DNA of 64,000 bases. Origin: Tolypocladium sp. Sup5 PDA-1. Taxonomy: Eukaryota; Ascomycota; Sordariomycetes; Hypocreales; Ophiocordycipitaceae. The stretch spans positions 124,001 through 188,000 of the forward strand of contig JPHH03000044.1 in NCBI GenBank assembly GCA_000750105.3. Reading direction: 5' to 3'. How positions within the stretch are numbered: position 1 is the first letter of the stretch; every line of letters starts with the position of its first letter. The notes below the pieces were generated by a model, which was not told the DNA's origin, searched no databases, and saw nothing but the letters and a program-made list of their open reading frames with translations. Below, one piece after another: positions 11,741-26,700 of the stretch. The translations under genes and the position numbers were made by a program.

Positions 11741-14700
11741 TGTCTCCAAAACGGACAAAGTAATGGGATTCACAACGCGAAGAGCGCACCGGCATGGACA
11801 AGACGCTTTCTGTTTTCGATCGACATATCCAGGGACGGGCCAGACCTGGTGCTGGAACTTAACAGCCCCCGACAGTTGAAGCGACGCCACGACATCCTGA
11901 AATGGATGAACACCTGCCAGACGGTGCTGGAGCGTGGCATCGAACTTGCAGCTGATCCCACGACGTTTTATACCGTCTCGGATTTCCCTCTGCTGTCGCT
12001 TTCGTATCCCGAGCTGGATCATCTCGTCAGCTCATGCCGAGCGCTGGGATACGATGGGATCGAGAACGCATACCCGTGTTCCGCCGTTCAAGAAGGCATC
12101 CTGCTGTCCCAGATTCGCTCCAAGGATGCGTACACGATTGAATGCAGCTTCGAGGCCCGAAACCGCAGCGACTCCGAACCAGCAGCGATCGTCCTGGAGC
12201 GGCTGGAAGCTGCATGGAGAAGCGTGGTCTCACACCATTCTGCTCTTCGGACAGTCTTCCTCTCGAGTATCCGTGGCAAGTCTGCCTTTGACCAAGTTGT
12301 TCTGGCGCACGTCGACCCAGAAATCAACCGACTTGCCCAGTGTAAAGATGAGGAAGCCTCCATGGAGGCCCTCCGGTCGCTCGGGGGACCATTTCTGCCG
12401 CCGCACCGACCTGCGCATCAACTGACGACATGCACGACTGACAATGGCCGACTCTTCTGCAAGCTTCAAGTCAGCCATGCCATCGTTGATGGAATGTCTG
12501 TTGCCGTCTTATTCAGGGACCTTCGTCTGGCCTACGCAGGCTCGTTACGGAATGCACAGAGGTCCGACTTTGGCAGATACATCTCCGTTCTCCAAAACCC
12601 TCAGAGGGATCAAACCGGCAGGGCAGCACTCGAGTATTGGCAGCACTATTTGGCGGACGTCAAGCACTGCTGCTTCCCGACTGTTGTTGACGAGGTCACC
12701 GAACCCGTGTTCAAGTCGCAGTCCATCGGGATTGATACGGAGCGCCTGCAGAGCTTCTGCAAGACACAGGGGGCCACGCTGGCTACCGTCGTACAGGCGA
12801 TTTGGGGAATCGTCCTTCAGGGTTATACGCTGACGAATGACGTTTGCTTTGGCTATTTGACGTCTGGCCGCGACGTGCCGGTGAACGGCCTCCAGACAAT
12901 GGTCGGGACGTTGATCCACCTCCTCGTTTGCCGCATTAGATGCGATGGCTCCGAGACGTTCAGCGACTTGCTTCGGCGTCTCCAGGGAGACCTTGGCCCT
13001 GCTTTGCGGTATCAGTACACCTCTTTGGCCGAGATACAGCATTCGCTCTCTCTTGAACAGAGGCTATTTAATACGCTGGTATCAGTCATCTACCCACCTG
13101 CGCTGAGACTCGACACTGAGCCCGAGCTTGAGCTTAAGCACCTCACAACCCGCGCTGCCACCGAGGTGAGTACTTGCCATTATCTTCAAGGGCTTTGCTG
13201 ACGATTTCCAGTACGATGTGGCACTTACTGTCGACTTGACCAGAAAGTCCCCGTCAGTCTTCATCGATTATTACACGTCGGTAATATCGGAACTCGACGC
13301 GCAGAGGCTTGCTAGGTCATTCACGAAAGCCCTAGACACAGTCCTTGGCGCCCCTACTACTCGCATCACAGATATAGACATAATTAGTGACACTGATGTC
13401 GACCGAGCTTCCTACGAGACCCTCCCCGCCACGACGGATTCCTGCACGCATTGGTTGATCAACGAGCAAATCCAGATTCGACCGAGCGACCAGGCAGTTG
13501 CATCTTGGGATAAGGACCTCACGTATAAGGAGCTCGGTTTCTTCGCCTCGTGCCTGGCATTGAAGCTGCAGGAACTTGGCGTGTGCCCTGAAAGCCACGT
13601 TGCCCTGTGCTTCCCGAAATCAGCATGGATAATCGTGTCCATGGTAGCAGTGCAGATGGCTGGTGGTGCTTTCGTTCCTCTGGACCCTAACGCGCCGTCG
13701 GCTCGTTTACGAGGCATGCTGGAGGATGTCAAGGCGAAACTGATTCTGTGCGCCCCAGCGTACAAGACAAAGCTCCAAGTTTGTGGAGTCAACGCCTTCG
13801 CGGTCGACGAAGATGTTCTACTCGGCCTACGAAACCCACCTCAGGGGCCAATTACTTCGGCAGTATCTCCCCACGATCCCAGTTTCGTCATCTTCACCTC
13901 GGGCAGCACGGGAAAGCCAAAGGGTATCATTTTGCAGCACAACAGCATCTGCTCCACACGCGACGCCTACGGTAGGCAATTGCAGATCGGCCCGGGTACC
14001 CGTGTTTTCCAGTTTTCGTCTTATACCTTCGACATCGGCATTCTGGATGTCTTGGTCACCTTGATGCGAGGCGGCTGCGTTTGCGTACCATCTGACCACC
14101 AAAGGGTCAACGATTTGGCTGGCGCGATCGCTTCCACAAAGGCCAACTGGGCCTTCCTTACGCCGACGGTAGCAGACCTCCTCTCGCCAGCCGATGTGCC
14201 GGAGTTGAAGGTGCTATGTTTGGGTGGCGAAGCCGTTGGTCAGAAGTCTGCCGCTCGATGGAAAGACGCCGTGGAGCTCCATGGACTGTATGGGCCTGCG
14301 GAAGCATCGGGCTTCTGCGCATGGAACTCCAGTCTTGGAAAGGCTGGGAAGTCAACCAACATCGGCAAGCCGCTGTCCAGCGCGTTCTGGGTTGTGGACC
14401 CTGCCAGGCCGACCCGTCTCGTGCCAAACGGCTGCGTTGGCGAACTCCTGATCCAGGGCCCTCTACTTGCACGAGGCTACCTAGCTGCGGATGAGACAGC
14501 TGTTAAAAACTGGATAAACGAGCCTCAACGACTTCCGTCCGGCATTCCATTTGGCAAAGCATACTTGGCTGGCGATCTTGTACGGCGCAACGACGATGGC
14601 TCATTCGACTATGTCGGGCGAAAAGATTCGCAAGTCAAGATAAACGGCCAGAGGACGGAACTTCGCGAGATTGAGTCTCAACTATTGGAGCTGCTGCCAA

Positions 14701-17700
14701 AGGATATGCGAGGCATCATCGAAGTGATTCCTGGGGAAGACCGCAGCCTTGACAGCCTCGCAACTTTCCTCTGGTATACAGACGGGCCAAATTTTACACG
14801 GTCGACCGTACAGATCCTTGACGCCATTTCTGACGATAAACGCACCGTTATTTCTCAGCTAGATTCGGCTCTGCGCTCAATACTCCCTTCATATATGATC
14901 CCCAGCACATATCTAATCTTCCAGGGCAGCCCAGAGCAGACGCTATCAGGTAAGATTGACCGTCGCCAGCTAGTGTCGCTCGGACGCGCGACAAGTCTCT
15001 CCGAGAGACTTCTCTTCGCTCCGCAGGCAGCCGAACGTGAACCGCCAACAACCGCCATGGAGCTGAGGCTGCGAGACTTGTGGGCTCGAATCCTACGCAT
15101 CGCCCCCGAAGACATTGACAAGAATGCCAGTTTCCTCCGCGTGGGCGGTGACTCGATATCTGCGATCCAACTGGTAACGGCAGCTCGTCAACATGCCGTT
15201 TGTCTTACGGTAGCAACGGTATTTGACAACCCACGGCTTGCCGACATGGCCGTTGCTGCAACCATGGGGGGGATTGAGTCGGATGTCGAGGCAAAGCCGT
15301 TTAGCTTACTCCCTGCAGGAGCAGATGAAGAGACTGTCACACAGGAAATTCGACGGCAGTGCCGATTACCAGCTTCGAAGATTATCGAGGATGTTTACCC
15401 CTGCACGAAGCTCCAGGAGGGGCTCATGGCTCTTGCTGCCAAACAGCCGGGGTCCTATGTTGCAAAGAATGTCTATCGACTCCTCGACACAGTTGACCTC
15501 GACCGATTCAAGGCTGCTTGGGCGCGAACCATTGAGCTTTGCGACATCTTGCGTACTCGAATTGCTCTTATGGAGGAAGGCACCCCTGTTCAAGCCCTGA
15601 TCGCGGATGACGTGAGCTGGGAGGTCGTGGATAACGAAGACCTTGGTGCTTTGATGGAGGCATCGAAGAGAATCGAGATGGGCTACGGGTCACGCCTCAG
15701 CCGTTATGCAATCATCGAAGATAAGGGCAACCGCCATTTTGTCTGGGTCATCCACCACGCCATATTCGATGGCTGGACGATGCGCATCGTCATGGATACG
15801 CTGGAACGAGTATATCGCCAGTCGACGCCTTCCCCTCTTCAAAAGTACACAACCTTCATCAAGTATGCCAGTAGCATCGCTTCGGACGGCGCTACGGAGT
15901 ATTGGAGCAGCCAGCTTCATGGGGCCAAGCGAGCCATGTTTCCTTTAAGTTCCAACAAGACCCAAGTCAGGGTCAAGAGCGGCGTCACCAAGACGTCGGT
16001 TCCCTTTCCACGGTCAACGCACACCTCGATTACAAAGGCATCAGTCCTTCGTGCCGCTTGGGCTATTGTCCTAGCACGATACTGCGATACGGACGACGTG
16101 TGCTTTGGTATGACAGTATCTGGCCGGCATGCGCCTATACCGCGAGTGGATGAAGTCGTAGGGCCAACGATTGCTACTGTGCCTGTCCGCGCTCGCCTCG
16201 ACCCGCAATGCCTCGTCTCCAAATTCCTGCAAGACGTGCAGAGCCAAGCGTCTGAGATGATTCCATTTGAGCAATTTGGGCTCCAGAAAATTTCCAAGGT
16301 CGGACCAGACGCCGAGGCTGCGTGCGACTTTTCGAGCTTATTGGTGCTGCAGCCGGCTGAAATCAACAGTGTTGGAGACGAGTCCATGGGCAAGATCCTC
16401 GTGTCTGGAAGCGCCGAACAGATGCTGGCAGAGGAGGCAATGGGCAACTACTTCAGCTACCCACTTGTCTTGCAGGCTATCATTCTGGAAGACAGCATCA
16501 AGCTCATTTTTGTGTACGACTCAGGCCTCCTAGTCGAATCGCAATGCCTGGCGATTGCCAGTCAACTAGATCATGTTGCTAAGCAGCTTTTGGCCCCGGA
16601 TGAGAAGCCGCTTGCTTCTGTATCTGTTGCCGGCCCGTGGGACTTACAGCAGGCGTTGCAATGGAACGGACCGGAGCACCCAGTGCTACACGCTTGTGTG
16701 CACGATCTAATCACGACAAAGGCCCTTCAACATCCGAATCACGAAGCCGTCTTTTCCATGGAGGGAAGGCTAACGTACGATGACTTGGAGCGCCTATCTA
16801 GCCAACTCGCAAGTCACCTTACGCACCTTGGCGTCAAGAGAGAAGCTATCGTTCCTCTCTGCTTCGAGAAGTCCATGTGGGCTATTGTCGCCATGCTCGG
16901 CGTCCTAAAGGCAGGAGGCGTGTTCGTCCCCCTCGACCCCTCGCATCCTGAGGACAGGCGCCGAACACTGGTCAAGGACGTCGATGCTCAAATTATCGTT
17001 GCCTCACCTACCACAACCCCGGCCTGCAAAAAGCTGGTTCCAAAAGTCGTTGAACTGTCAGCCCAGCTGCTCTCGCAGGTTGGCGTGTTGACGAATGGCA
17101 GCATACCTGCGACTGACAAGGCAGATCCTAGCAACGCGGCATACGTGCTGTTCACATCTGGCTCGACAGGGCGACCGAAGACCATCGTTGTTAGCCACTC
17201 TGCCTTGAGCTCGAGTCTTATAGGCTACGGAAGAGCTTATACCATGAACGAGCAGTCCCGCGTCTTGCAGTTCTCCAACTACGCCTTCGACGTCAGCTTG
17301 AGTGAGATTCTAGAAACACTCGTGTTTGGCGGCACCGTCTGTGTCCCAACGGAAGACGATCGCTTGGGGAACATCGCCGGCTTCGTTTCAAACTCTCGGG
17401 CGAATACAGCTATGCTGACTTCTTCATTCCTCAAAACTCTCCGCCCGAGCGATTTACCAACCCTACAGCTGCTACTGCTCGTTGGCGAGCCTCCAACGAC
17501 AGACATCTTGGAGACCTGGCTTCCGTATGCCGATGTGGTTAATGCGTACGGTCCGTCGGAATGCTCTATCTTCTGCGCGTCACATCTATACCGCTCACCA
17601 GCCGAACCGCCAACGACTATAGGACATGGATTCAGCGGATCTTGCTGGATCATTGAGCCTGGCAACCACAGGCGACTGGCTCCAATTGGCTGTGTTGGTG

Positions 17701-20700
17701 AGGTCATTCTGTATAGGCACATGGCCCGCGGCTACCTTCACGATCCCAAGGCCACCATGAACTCATTTATCCCCAGCGTCGAGTGGCTTCCATCTCCAAC
17801 AAAAGATGACCCACGCAAATTCTACAAGACAGGTGACTTGGCGCGCTACAATCCCGACGGAACAATCGAGTATCTTGGAAGAAAAGACACACAAGTCAAG
17901 TTGCGTGGTTATCGCATCGAGCTTGGAGAGGTTGAGTACAACATCCAGAAATCGCTGCCAAACCTGGACCAGGTTGCGGCCGAGGTGGTCCGGCACGGGT
18001 CCCGCGAGTCTCTCATTGCATTTATCAGCTTTCGGGATACACGATCGCTGGGCAACGAAAACGACGACCTTTTGATGCCAATGGAATCGAACTTGCAGGC
18101 CTTGTTGGCTGGCTTGGTTACTGACCTGAAGGCTGCATTGCCATCCTACATGGTGCCGTCGTTCTTCCTCCCGATTCGAACCATGCCATTCAATGCTTCC
18201 ATGAAACTGGACAGAAAGACCCTTAGGACTTTGGCGGGATTAATTTCAACAGACGAGCTTTCTGCCTTTTCGTTAGCCACGCAGGATAAGGTTGCTCCCA
18301 CGACTGAGATGGAGCTACAGATCCGCGACATGTGGGTGCACATACTCCAAATATCGCCCGAAGATATCGGCAAACACGACAGCTTCTTGGAAATTGGCGG
18401 CGACTCGCTTAGCGCTATTCGTCTTGTTTCCTTGGCTGAGCAGCAGGGTGTAAGTCTCAGCGTCAAGACTATCTTCCAGAACCCACAGCTCGAGCACCTG
18501 GCTGCTGTGGCCGTCTCCGAAGCAGGCGGCCCGACACTCAACCCGGAGCCCTTTAGTATGCTCAGTTCGGACGATTTGAGCCTCACCAAGGACGAAATTC
18601 GAAATCAGTGCGGTCTCTCGAGTACCCAGGAGATCGATGACGCCTACCCCTGTACGTCCCTCCAAGAGGGTCTGATGGCCCTCACCGCGAAGCAGCCCGG
18701 AGCATATATTGCCAAGTACGTCTACCGGCTTCCAGATGCAGTGGATTCAAATCTATTCAAATCTGCATGGGAAGACACCCTGACCCACTGTGGGAACCTG
18801 CGGACACGCATTGTCCTTGTGGGAGGCTCGTCCCTCCAGGCGTTGATCCACGACGAGGCTGCTTGGGAGCAAACAGGAGACAGCAGCCTGGAACAGTTCA
18901 TGAAGATTACGCAAAAGATGGACATGGGCTATGGCTCGCCCCTTTGTCGATACGCACTTATCAATGACTTCGACGGCAGCCGTTATTTCGTCTGGATCAT
19001 ACATCACGCTCTATTCGACGGCTGGTCTAACTCCTTGGTTCTGAACTCGATATACGAAGCGTACAACAAGGTGGTCCTCAGCCCCCTGAGGCCATATTCA
19101 TGCTTTATCCGATACACGACCGGCCTTGATAGCGACGAGATCAAGCAATATTGGAAGACACAATTGCACCAAGCCAAACGGGCCGTCTTCCCAATGACTG
19201 GGGTTGCTTCAAGCGGAAGAACTGCAAAGTCCACACATGTGCTCAAGCATACTATTCCATTAAAACGCCAAGGAGCGAACTCGATCACCACGGCGTCTGT
19301 TCTTCGTGCTGCCTGGGCAATCGTCTTGGCCAAGTATTGCGATACCGATGATGCATGCTTTGGGATGACCGTCTCGGGGCGCAATGCTCCTGTGCGAGGG
19401 TCACTGAGCATACCCGGTCCCATGATCACTACAGTCCCGATTCGCGTTCATTTAGATCGAAGCCAGGCGGTGATGCAGCTCCTGCAGAGTGTCCAGCAGC
19501 AATCCTCCGATATGGTTCCATACGAGCAGTACGGCCTGCAAAATATCTCCAAGGTCAGCCCGGAGGCCAAGGAGGCATGCGACTTTTCAAGCTTGCTGGT
19601 CATCCAACCATCTGTGCGAGTATCGGCGATGGATGCACAGAGTGCAATTCTGCTGCCCACCGACCCCAAACAATACAATTTGGAGGCATCGGTACAAAAC
19701 TACTTCAATTACCCCTTAGTGCTCCAAGGAAATCTCCACGACGACCACGTTGAGTTGGATCTGATATACAATCCAGAAGTATTTGGTAATGGCCAACTCC
19801 AAGCTTTGTCTCAACAGCTTGACCATGTTGTGCAGCAGCTGTTGGTTCGCCAGGACAGTACGCTGGAGGAGATTTCTGTTGCAGGACCCTGGGACGTTCA
19901 ACAAGCCTTGCAGTGGAACGAGGGAGAGCTCGATGTCCAACACGCATGCCTCCATGACCTGATATCGGACCAGACCGTGCGAAATCCGAATCATGAAGCC
20001 ATTTTCGCCGCAGATGGCAGCATGACATACTCCGAATTGAACACCCAGGCCGAACTCCTTGCGGGTCACCTCATTCAGCTTGGTACTCCACCAAAGTCAA
20101 TAATACCAATCTGCTTTGAGACATCCAAGTGGGCGACCGTGGCCATGCTAGGTATTCTGAAAGCAGGTTGTGTATTCATGCCGCTTGATCCAGCCCATCC
20201 ACAGCACCGTCGGCAGTCCTTGATCAAAGATGTGGACGCGCAACTGATGATCGCATCGTCCACGTCTGCAATCGCATGCATGGGATTAACTTCTCGTCTC
20301 ATTGAGCTATCACCATCGTTCATGAAAACACTCCCCATTTCTACAAGCACACAGCCAACAGTCTGCCGAAAGTCTGCTCCCGATGACATTGCATATATCC
20401 TGTTTACATCTGGTTCTACCGGCAAACCAAAGGGCGTCGTTGTTGAACATTCGGCGATATGTTCCAGCATAATAAGCCACGGCAGAAAGTATGATGTGAC
20501 TGAGGCTGCCCGTGTTCTGCAGTTCTCAAACTATGTGTTTGACGCGAGCATTTGCGAAATATTCACGACGTTGATATCTGGCGGGACGATTTGCGTCCCA
20601 ACCCATTCTGAACGACTGCAGAACATTTCCAACTTCATGACGTCGGCACGGGTAAATACGGCCTTCCTCACCCCATCGTTCGTCAAGACTCTCGACCCCG

Positions 20701-23700
20701 AGCGGCTCCCGACGCTCAAGACATTGGTTCTGGGCGGCGAAGCGCCGACGATGGACACCATTGACAAGTGGAAGCATCGCGTCACTCTTATCAACGGATA
20801 CGGCCCGACAGAGTGCTGCGTCTACTGCACTTCCCATACATACCAAATAACCGCTGGAACCACGTCGCCAAAGACGATCGGTAGCAGACTGCATGGCTAC
20901 TGCTGGATCGTAGAGCCGGACAACCACGATCGCCTTTCCCCAATCGGCTGCGTTGGCGAGCTTTTAGTCCACAGCCATGCTCTGGCCCGCGGGTACTACA
21001 AAGATGTCGAAAAGACACGGGGTTCATTCATCGAACACGTCCAATGGCTCCCTGAGTCTCTGCGCGATCAACCATATCGGTTCTACAAAACCGGCGATTT
21101 GGTGAGATACAATTTCGACGGCACGATCGAGTACATCGGACGCAAAGACACGCAAGTTAAGCTCCGTGGCCAGCGGCTTGAGTTGGGCGAGATTGAGTAC
21201 AACATCCAGGTAGCCCTGAGCCAAGTCAAAAATGCGGCTGTGCACCTATCGGGCCGCGCATCTGGAGACTTCTTGGTGGCTTTCCTTGGCTTCGGCGATG
21301 ATAGTGAAGGCGCACCAAGGAGTCCGGATGATCTCTCAGATGAGATTCTACCAATCGATGACAAAATGCAGACCTCCTTTGCTGTACTAGGCGAGAGGTT
21401 GAAAGCTGCCTTGCCATCATATATGGTGCCGTCCTTTTTCGTTCCATTACGATGGATCCCATTCGTTACTTCGATGAAGATGGATCGCCGGCGCTTGCAA
21501 GAGTTGGCAAACAGCTTGTCGCTGGAGAGGCTTGCCGACTTCTCTCTGTCGAGCCGAGACAAGGTAGAGCCAACTACCCAGAGCGAATTCAAGCTGAGGG
21601 AGCTCTGGGCCCAAACCCTCAATATCTTGCCCGGTGATATTGGCAAAGATGACAACTTCCTCCATATCGGTGGAGACTCTATAACTGCCATCCAGCTATC
21701 TGCATTGGCGCGGCAGAACGGGATTGAGCTACCTGTGTCGGCCATCTTCGAAGATGCTCGGTTATCTGCAATGGCTCTGGCAGTCACCAGCATGGGTGAC
21801 GCGAAAGAGTCATTTGAACCCGCGCCAACACCGTTCAGCCTGCTTCGAACAGATGACATTGACACCAGCGTGGCTCAACTCAGCAATCACTGCAAGTTGT
21901 CAGGCACAGAAGTTATCCAAGATGCCTATCCTTGCACTCCGCTGCAGGAAGGCCTCCTCGCTTTGGCTGTCAAGTACCCTGGCTCGTACGTGGCCAAGCA
22001 CGTCTACCGCCTGCACGATCACGTCGACATGGCTCGATTCAAAGCGGCTTGGGAACACGTTTACGGCATCTGCGACAACCAGAGGCTACGGATTGTGCAA
22101 CTGGGCGACGCCTCGATCCAGGCGCTTGTCGGTGGGGATTTCGCTTGGGAGCCAACTGCTGGCATGTCTCTTCGCAGCTTCCTCGAGGTTGCACAGAGCA
22201 TGGACATGAGCTACGGGTCGAAGTTATGTCGCTCGGCCATTGTCGAAGAGGAAACTGGGGAGCGATACTTTATCTGGATCATTCACCACGCTGTTGTTGA
22301 TGGCTGGACGATGAAGCTTATATTAGGCGCATTACACGGCGCATACCAGCGAGTAGAGACACCCCCTTTCAACCCCTATGCAACTTTCATCAGATATGCC
22401 AGCAACCTCGATATTGTCCGGACCAGCGAGTATTGGCGAAAGCAGCTGCACAGAGCCCGACCAGCAGAGTTCCCTCCGCTCGCTCCTGTCGCAGGTTCTG
22501 CAGCTACCGGTTCCGCGAAGGTCACCCGTCTTATATCCAGGACTGTGCCCTTTCCACCCTCCACGCGAACTTCCATCACAAAGGGCACGATCCTCCGCGC
22601 TGCTTGGGCCACGGTCTTGGCACGTTACGGTAACACTGACGACGTCTGTTTCGGCGCAACAGCCTCGGGGCGCAACGCACAAGTGCCCGGCGTGGACAGG
22701 ATGGCTGGGCCGGTAATTGCGACGGTTCCTGTGCGGATCCGCCTTGATCCGAAGCAGCCTCTCTCAAGTTTCCTCGAGGATATCCAATCGCAAGCCTTGG
22801 AGATGATACCGTGCGAGCAAATGGGTCTCCAGAATATCGCCAAGCTGAGTGCGGAAGCGAAGCATGCGTGTGAGCTTTCTAGCTTGCTCATTGTCCAGCC
22901 TGAGCGACAGGTCGACGTCATCTACAAGGCCGCCGCTGCAATCATGGATCGAGCTTCTGCGGAGGAGTACTCGATTGTTGACACCATGGAGGGTTACTTC
23001 ACGTTCCCGATTGTTATCCAGTGTCCCATTTTTAGCGACCATGTGGTTGTCCATTTCACTTACGACAGCAGCATCGTGTCGGAGCCGCAGATGGAGGCGC
23101 TTTGCCACCAGTTTGAGAACGTTGTGCACCAGCTCCTTGCGCAAGATGACAGGCCTCTGAGCAGCGTCTCACTTGCGGGCTCTTGGGACTTGCAGAAGGC
23201 CATGTACTTCAACAAAGGCGTCAAAGATGTTGTTGTCGAATCCTGCATCCATGAGTTAATCGCGCAGATGGCTGCGGAGAACCCAGAACATGAAGCCATC
23301 TTCTCCACGGAAGCTAGCATGACCTACGGCGAATTGGACCGTCTCTCGTCCGTACTGGCCTGCCATCTCGCAGAGCTTGGAGTCGGTTTGGAGACAGTGG
23401 TCCCTATATGCTTCGAGAAGTCCATTTGGACAATGGTGGCGATGCTTGGCATTATGAAAGTCGGTGGTGTCTTCATGCCCATGGACCCGTCACATCCCTA
23501 TTCGCGCCGCCAAGCGCTCGTCGAGCAGGTCAACGCAAAGTACATAGTTGCTTCGACATCCGCAGCCATCTTGTGCGAAAACATGGCCGGCCAGATCGTG
23601 GAGCTCTCGCCTTCCCTACTCGCCCGGCTCAGTTCTCTCGATGGTACAGAGCGAACCTACCCGAAGCCCTCGCCCAAGAACGCTGCGTATATACTCTTTA

Positions 23701-26700
23701 CGTCAGGCTCAACAGGACAGCCAAAGGGTATAGTGATTGAACACGCTGCTATTTGTTCGAGCATTATAAGTCACGGAAGGGCCTTTGGGCTTGGCACGTC
23801 TTCGCGCGTTTTACAATTTGCTAGCTACGTATTCGACGTCAGCGTGTCCGAGATGCTTAGTACCTTGGTCTTTGGGGGAACCGTCTGCGTGCCATCCGGC
23901 GCTGAGCGCCTGCAGAGCATTGCCAGCTTCATCAACAAGTCCCGAGCCGACATCGCGATGTTGACTCCCTCGTTCACCACGACCTTTACGCCAGCACAGG
24001 TACCGACTTTGAAGGTTCTGATCCTTGGTGGTGAGGCACCAACAAAGGACACGCTCTCAACGTGGCAGCCGCACGTAAAGCTTCTCAATGGATATGCTCC
24101 TGCTGAATGCTGCATTTACGCCATCACTCACGTCTATCAGTCAACAACCGAGGTGCCTACGATCCTTGGAAAGGGGCTACACACAAACTGTTGGATCGTC
24201 GAACCTGACGATCATAACCGCCTTGCGCCAATCGGCTGCGTGGGCGAGCTGGTGATCCAGGGGTATACCATCGGCCGAGGCTACGTCAACGACGAGCAGC
24301 GAACCGCACAATCCTTCCTTAGAAGCCTCGATTGGGTACCTTCTGAGCTGAATAATCCAAGTCGTCGATTTTACAAGTCTGGTGATCTGGTCAAATACAA
24401 TGCGGATGGCGCTATCGAGTACCTTGGAAGAAAGGATACTCAAGTCAAGCTACGAGGCCAACGAATTGAGCTTGGCGAAATTGAGTACAACATCAGGCAG
24501 GTCCTCGGCGATATCGAGCATGTGGCTGTGGAAGTGATCCGGCGTGAGTCGAGTGAGGCTCTAATCGTCTTTGCAAGTTTCCTCGGCACTGAGCCCGGGA
24601 CCGAGGGCGAGCCGCAACAGATGAACGACCTTGCCGAGATGCTCATTCCCATGGATGAGCCCATGCAAAAGTGCTTCGGCACTCTCATTCATGAACTAGG
24701 CGCCAAGCTTCCTCCGTATATGGTGCCAAGTCTCTTCATGCCTCTGCGGCAAATGCCTTTCCTGAGCTCAATGAAGATTGACAGAAGAAGCCTGCGATCT
24801 CTAGTCAACAGTCTCTCGCCAGAAGACTTTGCCACGCTGTCTCTGGCAAAGCGTGAAAAGGTGGCTCCGACAAATGACATGGAGATTAAGCTGCGAGACT
24901 TGTGGGCGCAAGTCTTGAGAATCGCCCCTGCACAAATAGGAAAGGACGACAGCTTCTTGCAGATCGGTGGAGATTCTATTACGGCAATTCAACTATCGAC
25001 GTTGGCACAGGAACACGGTGTCAAGATTCCAGTCGCCAAGATCTTTGAAGACTCAAGGCTGGACTCTATGGCAGCAGTCGCGACAAACTGCGGTGTTGAG
25101 CGCTCGTTCCAGACCAAGCCGTTTGAGCTGGTAGCTGGCACGGAATTAGGCGGCATTCTATCCGAGGTCCAGCAGCAATGTGGCCTGCCGGTTCGTGAAG
25201 ACGTTGAAGATGTCTACCCTTGCACCAGCTTACAAGAGGGCTTGATGGCGCTCTCAGTGAAACAGCCTGGAGCTTATATCAGCAAATCCGCATACCGACT
25301 GGCTGCAAATGTCGACATACAACGATTCAAAGCTGCCTGGGAGCGGACAGTCGAAGTTTGCGGTAATTTGCGGACGCGAATTATCCTTGTTGGACACTCG
25401 ACTGGATCCAAGCCAGTCCAGGCTGTGATCAAGGAGCGGCCAGACTGGGAGCCGACAGCGGGTCGCAAATTGGCATCGATCATGAGCGACAAAGACGACA
25501 AAGACATTGGATATGGCTCACCGCTATGTCGATACGCACTCATTCAAGAGGGAGACGAACACTACTTTATATGGACTATTCATCACGCAACGTACGATGG
25601 TTGGTCCATGCACCTTGTTCTAAGTGTCTTGAACCAGGTCTACAAAGGCGCCGAAGGCTTTGCACTGCAACCATACGCAAATTTCATCAAGTACACACTA
25701 GATCTCGATCGTGAAGTGAGCGGCAAGTACTGGTACGCGCAGCTTCGCGGTGCAAGACAAGCTTCTTTCCCTCGAGCAACCGCCTCCATCGACAGGGTCG
25801 ACAATGCCACTCGTCTCCTGGAAGCGAAGATTGCTTTCCCGCAGTCGACCAAAACCACCATAACCAAGGCTTCCATTATGCGTGCCGCTTGGGCCATTGT
25901 GATTGGGAGGTACTGCGAGACCGACGACATTTGCTTTGGTGCAACGTTCTCGGGCCGATCCGCGCCTGTACCTGGTCTGGCGACCATGGCCGGGCCGGTG
26001 ATTGCAACTGTGCCTGTGCGATGCCGTCTGGACCGTAGCCAGCCAGTGTCAAGATTCCTCGAACAAGTTCAGCTGCAGAGCTCAGATATAGTCTCCCATG
26101 AGCAATTTGGACTGCAGAATATCGCCAAGCTTAGCTCGGATGCAAAGGCTGCCTGCGACTTTTCTAGCTTGCTAGTCATCCAACCGGTCCAACAGATCAC
26201 CTCGATGGGAGGCCATGCCGAGACAATTTTGGAAGAAGCAGACCCCGAGAAGGCTGGAACCCTTTCCGAGAAAGAGATGCAAAACTACTTCAACTATCCG
26301 CTGGTTGTGCTCTGCAGCCTGCTCGCCGATGAGGTCAAATTGGACATCTACTACGACTCGACCCTGCTCTCCGAAGCCGAGCTACTGGCCTTATCCCATC
26401 ACATTGAGCACGTCATCCAACAACTTTTACCTCAGGATGAAACACCGCTGGGTGCAGTGTCTCTTGTGGATGACTGGGATACAGACCTTGCTCTTCAGTC
26501 ACAAAAGCTGCTCCCCGCCAATAACAGCTGCACACACTGGCTCGTCAATGAGCAGATTCAACAGCGCCCCAATGAACCCGCCGTAACATCTTGGGACGGC
26601 AACCTCACATACAACGAGCTAGGTGAGCTTAGTTCTAGCTTGTCCCGGAAGCTTCGTGCATTGGGGGTCGGCCCAGAGGTGCTCGTGCCTATTTGCTTCC

